Below, one piece after another: positions 1 to 6,952 of a DNA stretch of 8,880 bases. The number at the start of each line of letters is the position of its first letter. Positions within the stretch are counted from its first letter, which is position 1. The translations under genes and the position numbers were made by a program. Origin of the DNA: Acidobacteriota bacterium (lineage in GTDB: Bacteria; Acidobacteriota; Terriglobia; Acidiferrales; UBA7541); assembly GCA_003153585.1 (NCBI GenBank), contig PLZZ01000142.1, positions 18,941-27,820 of the forward strand, given 5' to 3'. The notes below the pieces were generated by a model. That model made no database searches and was not told where the DNA came from. It saw only the letters and a program-made list of their open reading frames with translations.

Positions 1-637
1 TGCCTACCGGACCTGGGCGGTCGCAATGAAAAACGTAGGACGCCTGGCCCTCGCCCTTTCCGATGCCCGGCTGCATCGTCGGCGGATCCGCCTTGCCCGT
101 GCCGGTGACGTACATCGTATCGGGCGTGATTATTTTGAAGGTGCCGGTGTAGCGATTCGCGGGATAATTTGTGAGCGGAAACCAGCGCGCGGGAAGTAGC
201 AGATACGCCGAAGTTTTATCAATCGAAGCGAATCGCACGCCTCTCGTCGGGCTGTCATCCTCGCTCGAAATCGGCCCTGTGTAATCAAACTCGAGAGTTA
301 CCGGCTGCCCAGGAGCCACGGCATCAGGAAGTCCGACGGTCAACAGGAGCGGATAAGTTCTATCGCGCTCGAATTCCAGCGGCTTCCCGCCCGGAATGCG
401 GATCAAGTTCAGTTTCAAATCCTGATGCAACTCGACGACTACAGTGCGCGAAACTTCGTTGGCAATAAAATCCACGCGAGCCAGACCCGAGATGGTCTGG
501 TCCTCGGGGTGCAGCAAGACCTGCACGTCGTAATGATCCGCGCGAAACGGGAAGCGGCGCGGCGATTGCGCCGGCACCGTGACTGCCATCAGAAGCGACA
601 GAGCCAGGAGGACGAGCAGCCGATGAGTCTTGTGCAA
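1..637 (-). CDS. Secreted M1-family aminopeptidase-like protein, N-terminal part (runs off the left edge)
   Basis: The frame is open from a TTG codon at 637 to the window edge, giving 212 residues with no stop. TTG is preferred because GAGAGGG lies four bases upstream and an in-frame TGA lies just before it. Residues 1-23 form a clean Sec signal peptide: basic HKTHR, a leucine-rich core, and a likely cleavage at VPA|Q. The mature part begins with a segment typical of the M1 peptidase N-terminal beta domain (HYDVQVLLHPEDQTISG near residue 33). Further on come the 'LEFDYTG' strand (about 105-111) and 'LLPARWFPLTNYPANRYTG' (about 138-156), like the W[FY]P region of M1 enzymes before the catalytic domain. 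The zinc site (HExxH and its distal Glu) would lie outside the window, so activity cannot be judged. It is probably periplasmic or exported. It follows lpxB by 90 bases with no visible terminator, so it may be the last operon member or have its own promoter. A non-catalytic M1-like protein remains possible. Confidence 0.85.
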   Translation of the reverse strand, partial: MHKTHRLLVLLALSLLMAVTVPAQSPRRFPFRADHYDVQVLLHPEDQTISGLARVDFIANEVSRTVVVELHQDLKLNLIRIPGGKPLEFERDRTYPLLLTVGLPDAVAPGQPVTLEFDYTGPISSEDDSPTRGVRFASIDKTSAYLLLPARWFPLTNYPANRYTGTFKIITPDTMYVTGTGKADPPTMQPGIGKGEGQASYVFHCDRPGPVG

Positions 638-641
638 GAAA

Positions 642-648
642 CCCTCTC
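642..648 (-). promoter_or_regulatory. Ribosome binding site of the M1-like gene
   Basis: The minus strand reads GAGAGGG, then TTTC, then TTG. This purine-rich Shine-Dalgarno-like stretch at close spacing, together with the signal peptide that begins exactly at the TTG, decides the start codon. The GTG at 650 belongs to another frame and overlaps this site. Confidence 0.5.
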
Positions 649-727
649 ACGAAAAGCAGACTATTCGCTTCTGTCTAAGATACAGGAGTCCCGCGCGAAG
701 TTGCCCGCAAGTACCACGCGGAAAAGG

Positions 728-1855
728 TTACAACATCTGCGCGAAAATGTCCGCTGCACGCTCGATTGCGCCACCCGGGCCAAGCTTGGCACGCACCTCA
801 GCCAGGCCTGATTTCATCTCCTCACGAGCGGCCGGCCAATCCAGCAGGCGGCGAACTTGCGCTTCGACTGCGGCTGGCGTGAAATCATCCTGAATTAACT
901 CCGGAACCACGCCTCTCTCCGCTATCAGATTCACCATGCTGAAAAAGGGCGTCCGAATCATTCGCCGCAGGATGGCTGCGGAAATCGGGCTAACGCGATA
1001 AACGACAACCATTGGTGTGCCGAGGAGCGCTGCTTCAATCGTGGCCGTTCCGCTGGCGACAATTGCGCAATCGGCCGCGGCTAAGGCGTCGTAAGTGGCT
1101 CCCTGAATTACTCTTATATCGATAGCCGGGCGGGCGTACGAAGCGAAGAAACCTGCGGTCAGGTTCGGTGCCGCAGCGACGACGAACTGCATCTCGTTAT
1201 CGGCTCGGATGAGGCGCTCGCAGGCCTCGAGTACGCGCCCGTAATTTTGCCTGATCTCGTTTTGGCGGCTGCCGGGCAGGATGGCGACGATGGGCTTATT
1301 TGGATTCAGATTGTGAAGCGCCGCGAATTCCGCGCGGCTCATTGTGGGCCGCACGACGTCCACTAGCGGATGACCCACAAAATTTACCGGCACTCCGGCC
1401 TCGCGATAGATTTTCTCTTCGAATGGAAATATCACGACCATGCGATTTACCCGCCGCTTGATGATGCGAACGCGCCCCGCGCGCCAGGCCCAAATCTGCG
1501 GACCGATAAAATAGCCGACCGGGACGCCAATCTGTTTCAGTCGGCGAGCCACACCCAGATGGGTGCCGGGCGAATCGGCCAGAATCGCAAGCGCAGCATT
1601 GCGGCGCTTCGCTTCGCGCTTCAGACGGTTCTGCACACCGATCACCGTTGGAATTTTGTGCAGGACTTCCGCGATGCCTACAACCGCAACCTCGTGGTAG
1701 TCGGCGATCAGCTCGACGCCCGCTTCGGCCATGCGAGGGCCGCCCATTCCGAAAAACTTCGCGCCGGTACGTTCGCGCAAGGCAATTGCGAGCCGCGCAG
1801 CATACATGTCACTGGATGCTTCTCCCGCGGAAATCAAAATGTTCTTTTCAGTCAT
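728..1855 (-). CDS. lpxB: Lipid-A-disaccharide synthase LpxB
   Basis: This is a GT19 glycosyltransferase. It joins UDP-2,3-diacylglucosamine and lipid X (2,3-diacylglucosamine 1-phosphate) to make tetraacyl disaccharide 1-phosphate, at the inner face of the cytoplasmic membrane. At 375 residues it has the usual full length. Family landmarks occur in order: SAGEASSD (9-16), FGMGGPRM (35-42), VVGIAEVL (58-65), ADSP (93-96), PQIWAWR (119-125), FPFEEKIY (143-150), FVGHPLVD (159-166), LPGSRQNEI (193-201), VASGTATIEAALLGTPMVV (266-284) and VNLIAERGVVPELIQ (308-322). By my alignment from memory, D94, R197, E274 and N309 correspond to E. coli D98, R201, E281 and N316, so the enzyme looks competent. 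Odd points are SSD where SGD is usual, and ADSPGTH where many homologues have IDxPDFN. The ATG at 1855 fits the family N-terminus, but no clear Shine-Dalgarno is seen. The start is 42 bases after the second ABC gene, so co-transcription is likely. Confidence 0.97.
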   Translation of the reverse strand: MTEKNILISAGEASSDMYAARLAIALRERTGAKFFGMGGPRMAEAGVELIADYHEVAVVGIAEVLHKIPTVIGVQNRLKREAKRRNAALAILADSPGTHLGVARRLKQIGVPVGYFIGPQIWAWRAGRVRIIKRRVNRMVVIFPFEEKIYREAGVPVNFVGHPLVDVVRPTMSRAEFAALHNLNPNKPIVAILPGSRQNEIRQNYGRVLEACERLIRADNEMQFVVAAAPNLTAGFFASYARPAIDIRVIQGATYDALAAADCAIVASGTATIEAALLGTPMVVVYRVSPISAAILRRMIRTPFFSMVNLIAERGVVPELIQDDFTPAAVEAQVRRLLDWPAAREEMKSGLAEVRAKLGPGGAIERAADIFAQML

Positions 1856-1897
1856 GAGAAACGCAATAGCGGCGGCGTTTCGGGGCGTCGACGGTGC

Positions 1898-3775
1898 TTA
1901 ATCATCGGCAGGCAGCGGTTGCGAAAATCCAGTTCCACCCCCGGGCACCGGAGCAGTCAATTCCTGCTCCCTGTATTGCAGCTGATAGAGACGGTAGTAA
2001 ATTCCGCGCAGCGCGAGAAGCTCTTGATGCGAACCCTGTTCCCGGAGGCGGCCTTTGTGAAAGACCAGGATGCGGTGAGCGTGCTGAATCGTGCTCAGGC
2101 GATGCGCGATCACCACGGCGGTGCGGCCTTGGAGCAGCCGGTCGAGCGCCTCACGGATCAAGAGCTCGGTTTTGGTGTCCACGCTGGAGGTAGCTTCGTC
2201 GAGAATCAGGAATTTGGGGTTGTGCGCCAGAGCGCGAGCGAAACTCACGAGCTGGCGCTGGCCCACAGAAAGCGTCGAGCCGCGCTCGGTGACGGGCGTT
2301 TCCACGCCTTGAGGTTGCGATTCGAGAAAAGGCCCGAGTCCAACTTCGCGCAGCGCCTTTTCGGTAGCCGCTCGGCTTATCGTTTCGGTGCCAAGCTTGA
2401 CGTTGGATTCCAGCGTCCCGGTAAAAAGGAACGGGTCCTGCAAGACGATTCCAAAAAGGCGGCGCAGCTCCTGCAAATCCATCTTTCGAATGTCCACGCC
2501 GTCGAGCAGGATCTCGCCGCGCTGAATATCGTAGAAGCGCAGCAGAAGCTGAATGATGGTGGTCTTGCCGGCCCCGGTATGGCCGACGATCGCGAGCGTT
2601 TGCCCCGATTCCACGCGAAAGGAGACGTCGCGTAAAACCCAATCTGCTTCTTTTGGCGCAGCTCCGCCGGTATAAGAGAACCAAACGTTGCGAAATTCGA
2701 TTTCCCCGCGCGCGGATGGAAGCGTGTGCGCCGCAGCAGGCGACGTGATCGTAAAAGGCTCGTCGAGAAGCTTGAAGATGCGCTCGGAAGCGGCCATGGC
2801 CGTCTGCAAAATATTGAATTTCTCGCTCAGGTCCTGAATGGGCCGGAAGAAGCGCTGCGCGTAAAGCATAAATGCGAGCAGCACGCCGATCTTAATGCTT
2901 CCCGAAATCGCTTTGAGTCCGCCCGCCCAATAAAGCAATGCGAGACCAAACATGCTGAGGAATTCCACTGCGGGATAGAAGAAGGAGAACGCGTCAATGG
3001 CCTCCTTGTAAGCTTCCATGTGGACGCGGTTCAATTCCTCAAATTGCTTGCGCGATTTCCATTCGCGGTTAAAGAGCTGCACGATGGCCATGCCACTGAT
3101 ATGTTCCTGCAGAAACGCGTTGATCCGCGCGATGGCCGTGCGGATGCGGCGGTTCGCGTTGCGCACTTTGTTTCGGAAGAAATACGTCAAGAGAACCATG
3201 AATGGCAGCGGAGAAAGAGTTACCAAAGCCAAGAAGGGATGCCACTTGAATAAAACAGCGGCCATGGAGAAGAGCAGAACGAAATCGTTCAGCATGGCCA
3301 CAACGCCAGAAGCAAAAAGATCGTTTAAGGCGTCCACGTCGGTGGTCGCTCGCGTCACCAGGCGTCCCACGGGGCTGTGGTCAAAAAAACTCATCGGCAG
3401 GCGCTGCAAGTGCTCGAAAATCTCCTTGCGGAGGTCGTACATCGTTTCCTGTCCAACCCACTGCATAATCCGCACTTGAGCGTACTGCAGCACAAAACTG
3501 CCTACGAGTGCGCCAGTAGATACAGCCACAACCCACAGCAGACCCATCACGGCTGCGCGATGCGTAATGGAAGAATGGAACCCAGGGTCTATGTAGTTGT
3601 CCACTGCAATGTGCATAAGATAAGGGCCCACGAGTTCCATGCCCGTGACGCCCAGCGTGAGGGACACTGCGGCAACAACATACCAGCGGTACGGACGCAG
3701 GTACTTCATCAGCCGGCGGGTTAGCGTCGAGTCGTAAAGCTTTCCTAATTTCTCTTCTTCGCGGAAATCGCTCAT
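1898..3775 (-). CDS. ABC exporter half-transporter, catalytic (consensus Walker B) subunit of a heterodimer
   Basis: This is a type IV (type I exporter fold) ABC protein of 625 residues with the usual TMD-NBD order. Six membrane segments lie at about 31-58, 74-100, 156-176, 179-200, 266-286 and 292-312. The NBD starts near 357: Walker A GHTGAGKTT (398-406), Q-loop Q446, signature LSVGQ (502-506), Walker B FLILDE with catalytic E527, and H-loop H558. The signature departs from LSGGQ at its third position, which in heterodimeric exporters marks the subunit contributing the signature half of the degenerate ATP site. This matches the TM288/YheH side of TM287/288- or YheI/YheH-type pairs. Its ATG overlaps the stop of the upstream gene as ATGA, so translation is probably coupled. 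lpxB follows 42 bases later. Exporters of this kind move drugs or lipids; the substrate cannot be read from sequence. A role in lipid A flipping (MsbA-like) is suggested only by lpxB next door. The C-terminal tail after about 604 is Pro/Gly-rich. Confidence 0.95.
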   Translation of the reverse strand: MSDFREEEKLGKLYDSTLTRRLMKYLRPYRWYVVAAVSLTLGVTGMELVGPYLMHIAVDNYIDPGFHSSITHRAAVMGLLWVVAVSTGALVGSFVLQYAQVRIMQWVGQETMYDLRKEIFEHLQRLPMSFFDHSPVGRLVTRATTDVDALNDLFASGVVAMLNDFVLLFSMAAVLFKWHPFLALVTLSPLPFMVLLTYFFRNKVRNANRRIRTAIARINAFLQEHISGMAIVQLFNREWKSRKQFEELNRVHMEAYKEAIDAFSFFYPAVEFLSMFGLALLYWAGGLKAISGSIKIGVLLAFMLYAQRFFRPIQDLSEKFNILQTAMAASERIFKLLDEPFTITSPAAAHTLPSARGEIEFRNVWFSYTGGAAPKEADWVLRDVSFRVESGQTLAIVGHTGAGKTTIIQLLLRFYDIQRGEILLDGVDIRKMDLQELRRLFGIVLQDPFLFTGTLESNVKLGTETISRAATEKALREVGLGPFLESQPQGVETPVTERGSTLSVGQRQLVSFARALAHNPKFLILDEATSSVDTKTELLIREALDRLLQGRTAVVIAHRLSTIQHAHRILVFHKGRLREQGSHQELLALRGIYYRLYQLQYREQELTAPVPGGGTGFSQPLPADD

Positions 3776-5724
3776 TCGCGTTCAAGCTCTTCTTCGAGAA
3801 GTTGCTTTTGATACAGGTCCGCGTAATAGCCGTTGTGCGCCAGCAGTTCGTCGTGCGTGCCGCGCTCGATGACATAGCCCTCGCGGAGGACGATTATTTG
3901 GTCGGCATTCTTCACGGTCGAGACACGGTGAGAAATCAGAATAGTCGTGCGCTGGCGCATCACGTCGCGCAGGCGGCGCAAGATGCGCTCTTCGGTATCG
4001 GTATCCACGTTCGCCAGCGAGTCGTCGAGAATCAGGATTCTTGGATGCCGCATGATGGCGCGGGCCAGCGCCGTACGCTGCTTCTGTCCGCCGGAGAGCG
4101 TGATTCCGCGTTCTCCTACCATGGTGCTAAACCGCTGCGGAAAACTCTCAATCTCGCCGGAGATGCTCGCGATTTCAGCCGCTTCGAGAATGTGCTCTTC
4201 CGCCGCGTCCACCGCGCCGAATGCGATGTTTTCGCTAATCGTTTCGCTGAATAAGAACGTGTCCTGCGGAACGTACCCGATCGCATTGCGAAGTTCGGTA
4301 AGCGGATACTCTCGAATGGAACGACCGTCGAGGAATAAGGTGCCCGGAGGCGCATCCCACAAACGCGCGATCAGAGCCGCCAAAGTGGACTTACCGCTGC
4401 CCGTCGGTCCCACGACCGCCAGTGTCGAGCCAGAGGGAACGTGCAAGTTGATGTTGTGGAGGACGGGCTCTCCCGCCTGCGTTTCGGAACCCGAAGTTGG
4501 GTAGGTGAACGTGAGGTTTCGAAAATCAATCTCGCCGCGGACCGTGGATTTCTCCTGTGGCGCGGGAGCATCTCCATTCGGCCGCATGTTGAAAGGGTCA
4601 GTCGGCGTATGCGCTGGGGCGGACGAATCTCGAATCCCCGGCTCTGCGTTCATGATGTAGTTCAGCCGGCCCATGGACGCGGCCCCGCGCTGGAAGATAT
4701 TCGTCACCCAGCCGAGAGCGATCATCGGCCATACGAGCTGGATCAAAAACATGTAAAACGCGTTGAATGTTCCGAGCGAAACGCGATGATCGATCACCTG
4801 TTTGCCGCCCAGCCACAACAGGATCAGAACGGTCATGCCGATCAGCGTGGAGAGCCCCGGAAAAAAAAGACTCCAAGTGCTGATGAGTTTGATGTTGCGA
4901 TTTACGTAGTCACGATTGGCTTCGTCAAACTTCGCGACTTCCTGTTTTTCCTGGGCGTAGGCGCGAATGACGCGCATGCCGGTAAGATTTTCCTGTGCGC
5001 GAGTTGAAAGCACGCCAAGCGCGGCCTGAATCTGCTCCGAGAGCCGGTGGATGATCTCGCCGAAATAGCGCGTGACGATCGCGACGATCGGCACCGGAAT
5101 CAGGACCCACATGGTGAGCGCGGGCGAGAGCTTCAGCATAAAGAAAATCGCCAGTACCATCGTGGAGATTGTCGTCGCGCTGTACATGATGCCGGGACCG
5201 AGCACCATGCGCACTGCGTTCAGATCGTTTGTGGCGCGAGACATCAAATCGCCGGTGCGATTGCGCACGTAAAATTCCGGTTCGAGCAAAACGAGCCGCG
5301 CCAGCAGATCGTTGCGCAGGTCGTATTCAATCTCGCGAGAAATTCCGATCAGTATCCATCTGGTCCAAAAGGAGAAAAATCCCTTGGCGAGCATCACCGC
5401 TACCAGGATCAGGCAGTAGAGTCCCAGAGCGTGGCGGCTGAACGGCGCATAAATTGAAAAAAGCGGCGAAAGGAGTGCGCGCGAAAATCCGCTCAGAGTC
5501 GCCAGCGTCCGCGGCGATCCTTGCACCAGGTCCGTAATCATTCCAATGATCAGTTGAGGCAGCGCCCCAACCAGCCCCATCAGCGCCAGAGTCAAGAGTC
5601 CGAGAGCCGTCATCCCCTTGTAGCGGAGCACGTATGGAACGAGCGACTTCATCTGGCTCCAACTGGAAAGCTTCGGTTGCGGGCGGCGGGCCGTGGCGAC
5701 AACGGGTTGGGCGATGGCGCTCAT
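3772..5724 (-). CDS. ABC exporter half-transporter, degenerate-site (Walker B Asp) subunit of a heterodimer
   Basis: This 650-residue half-transporter has a cytoplasmic N-tail, then membrane segments at about 37-62, 98-125, 178-197, 202-222, 284-304 and 318-342. An NBD starts near 397: Walker A GPTGSGKST (439-447), Q-loop Q487, perfect signature LSGGQ (543-547), Walker B ILILDD (563-568) and H-loop H599. D568 stands where the catalytic glutamate should be. This is the hallmark of the TM287/YheI-type subunit, whose own ATP site is weakly or not hydrolytic. Its intact LSGGQ would complete the partner's consensus site. The TMD-NBD linker (about 362-395) is long and rich in proline. The ATG at 5724 overlaps the stop of the lipoprotein gene (ATGA), and its own stop overlaps the start of the partner in the same way. 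The degenerate subunit coming first matches the order I recall for TM287-TM288. Substrate unknown; lipid or drug export are both possible. Confidence 0.95.
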   Translation of the reverse strand: MSAIAQPVVATARRPQPKLSSWSQMKSLVPYVLRYKGMTALGLLTLALMGLVGALPQLIIGMITDLVQGSPRTLATLSGFSRALLSPLFSIYAPFSRHALGLYCLILVAVMLAKGFFSFWTRWILIGISREIEYDLRNDLLARLVLLEPEFYVRNRTGDLMSRATNDLNAVRMVLGPGIMYSATTISTMVLAIFFMLKLSPALTMWVLIPVPIVAIVTRYFGEIIHRLSEQIQAALGVLSTRAQENLTGMRVIRAYAQEKQEVAKFDEANRDYVNRNIKLISTWSLFFPGLSTLIGMTVLILLWLGGKQVIDHRVSLGTFNAFYMFLIQLVWPMIALGWVTNIFQRGAASMGRLNYIMNAEPGIRDSSAPAHTPTDPFNMRPNGDAPAPQEKSTVRGEIDFRNLTFTYPTSGSETQAGEPVLHNINLHVPSGSTLAVVGPTGSGKSTLAALIARLWDAPPGTLFLDGRSIREYPLTELRNAIGYVPQDTFLFSETISENIAFGAVDAAEEHILEAAEIASISGEIESFPQRFSTMVGERGITLSGGQKQRTALARAIMRHPRILILDDSLANVDTDTEERILRRLRDVMRQRTTILISHRVSTVKNADQIIVLREGYVIERGTHDELLAHNGYYADLYQKQLLEEELERE

Positions 5725-6350
5725 GGACGAACCTGCGACTGCGGAGTTTCCAGCGTGGGCAATTCTCCGAGGAAATTTTCGAAGGTCCTGTCGAGCGATT
5801 GGTAACGTTTCACCTTCGGATTCCAGCGGATTCCCACCGGCAATACGTGTCCGCCCTCGCCTTTAGGTGACGCGATTGGTGTGAAATACATTTCCAATCC
5901 CTTTTCGTGCTGTTCGAATTGCAACCGCCAGCCGTTCACCGGCGCCAGGGGAGATCCCCCGAGAAATCCCTTCGTGTTCTTCAGATGTTCGTCGCACAGG
6001 AAGATCTGTTTCCAGGTGTTGCCGTCATTTTCGATTATAACAGCGCGCGTGACGACGGTGCCTGCCGCAACGCCTGGGGGGATTGCCTTCAGGCGATTTA
6101 CCGCCAGAACCTGCTGCGGGCCTGTTTTGGAAAGGTCGCCAAACGCCAGAACTTCAGTTTCTGAACCCAACGCCAGCTCGGCAGCTTTCTGCACGTCAGG
6201 TGGAATGGCCGGAGCGGCTGGCGTGGTAGCAACGGCGTCTGATGTGGCTGCACGGGGAGGGGTCGCCGTGGGAGTTTCGCAAGACAGAATCGTGAGTGCC
6301 GCAGCGGCGACCGCAATGAGCGCGATTGTTTTCATGCTTTTTTTGCGCAT
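5721..6350 (-). CDS. Predicted lipoprotein of unknown function, coupled to the ABC exporter
   Basis: From ATG at 6350 the product is 209 residues; a second ATG at 6335 would give 204. The N-terminus MRKKSMKTIALIA continues into a hydrophobic alanine-rich stretch ending ILSC, a near-consensus lipobox with the acylated cysteine at about residue 24. An Ala/Pro/Thr-rich tether follows to about residue 52, then a folded part with 'AFGDLSKTGPQQVLAVNRL' and 'NDGNTWKQIFLCDEHLKNTKG', and a C-terminal 'PVGIRWNPKVKRYQSLDRTFENFLGELP'. No known enzyme motif was recognised. An open frame extends upstream to 6470, but that would overlap the preceding gene by over 100 bases and put 40 residues before the signal. 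The start at 6350 leaves five bases after the preceding stop. The stop overlaps the exporter start as ATGA. This coupling suggests an envelope protein that works with or alongside the exporter; this is inference. Confidence 0.82.
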   Translation of the reverse strand: MRKKSMKTIALIAVAAAALTILSCETPTATPPRAATSDAVATTPAAPAIPPDVQKAAELALGSETEVLAFGDLSKTGPQQVLAVNRLKAIPPGVAAGTVVTRAVIIENDGNTWKQIFLCDEHLKNTKGFLGGSPLAPVNGWRLQFEQHEKGLEMYFTPIASPKGEGGHVLPVGIRWNPKVKRYQSLDRTFENFLGELPTLETPQSQVRP

Positions 6351-6355
6351 CCGGA

Positions 6356-6952
6356 TCAAAGGCTCGACGCCGCCAGCGTGATAGACGCCACCTGCCTGGA
6401 GGAAACGCTGCAAGACACCTCCATCACCTGGGGGACGTTTGAGCCGGCCCAATCGAAAGAGTACAACCATAATTCTAGCTGTTCGCTTCCTCTCGCGGAA
6501 GGACTCTCAGATTCAGGCTTACCATATATTTCGGCCATGCGACTGCAAGGGTCGCCGAGCTGCAAACCCTGGCCGGACGCTAACAACTTCAAGCGGCTGG
6601 GAGCCATTACGATAGCCTGACATTTTGCCATGATTTCAGGTTTGTAGTTGGTATCCACTGTGATGGTTTGCACGATTTTATTTGCGTCTACTTCAACGCG
6701 AAGTTCGCGGTGCGTGCAGACGTCGCCCCACAACAATGCGTCCGTTACGGATTCGTCGCGATCGAGCTCGCGGAAGATTTTCTGCGGCGAAGCGAGCCGG
6801 TCGTGGCCTGGATGAAGTCCTGCAAGACTCAGCTCGTTTGCTCGCTTGGAAGCCTCGACTGACGGCGTGGCTTGAACCGCCAGCATCAGGATGGAAGCCA
6901 CGCTAGCGAGCTGCCAGAATTTCTTCAAGGCGCGCCTCAAAGTTTTCCTCAC
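6356..6952 (-). CDS. Small exported protein with two BamE/SmpA- or BLIP-like modules (tentative)
   Basis: The start is uncertain: GTG at 6952 (198 residues) is chosen, but TTG at 6940 or 6928 is also possible. The 6928 TTG has GAGG six bases upstream and gives a compact signal peptide, KKFWQLASVASILMLAV, with likely cleavage at VEA|S. With the GTG start, the mature part begins near residue 35. It seems to hold two similar halves. Each begins with a GLxxG or LGD turn (GLHPGHD; GLQLGDPC), passes a short helix, reaches a tryptophan strand (LLWGDVCTHRELRVEV; LELWLYSFDW), and ends in a strand with V..I (KIVQTITV; RQVASITL). The second half, with 'LGDPCSRMAEIYGKP', is reminiscent of SmpA/OmlA (BamE) or BLIP folds. 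Four mature cysteines could pair in the periplasm. The gene overlaps the preceding stop by up to 50 bases and ends five bases before the lipoprotein, so it is an operon member. Function unknown. Confidence 0.78.
   Translation of the reverse strand: MRKTLRRALKKFWQLASVASILMLAVQATPSVEASKRANELSLAGLHPGHDRLASPQKIFRELDRDESVTDALLWGDVCTHRELRVEVDANKIVQTITVDTNYKPEIMAKCQAIVMAPSRLKLLASGQGLQLGDPCSRMAEIYGKPESESPSARGSEQLELWLYSFDWAGSNVPQVMEVSCSVSSRQVASITLAASSL

Noticed and set aside
360..650. 96-codon minus-strand frame starting at GTG 650
   Set aside because: It lies in another frame within the M1-like gene, which has a signal peptide and family motifs. This translation is low-complexity Gly/Ala/Arg/Ser.
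638..727. Possible terminator or promoter between lpxB and the M1-like gene
   Set aside because: There is a CCGCG/CGCGG pair with a loop of about 20 bases and an inner TTGC/GCAA, but no T-run. TATCTT at 677-682 (minus) has no convincing -35. Nothing firm can be called.
1370..2635. 421-codon open frame on the plus strand
   Set aside because: It is antisense to lpxB and the second ABC gene, both of which have complete family motifs. The translation is Arg/His-rich with no recognisable domain; long antisense frames are common at this GC content.
4861..4868. Run of eight A (T on the coding strand) inside the first ABC gene, as a frameshift or slippage site
   Set aside because: The frame is intact across it and encodes the expected SLFFPG before membrane segment 5. 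There is no sign of a functional alternative frame.
6351..6470. N-terminal extension of the lipoprotein to ATG 6470
   Set aside because: It would overlap the preceding gene by 115 bases and bury the lipoprotein signal 40 residues in. The ATG at 6350, just after the preceding stop, is far better.
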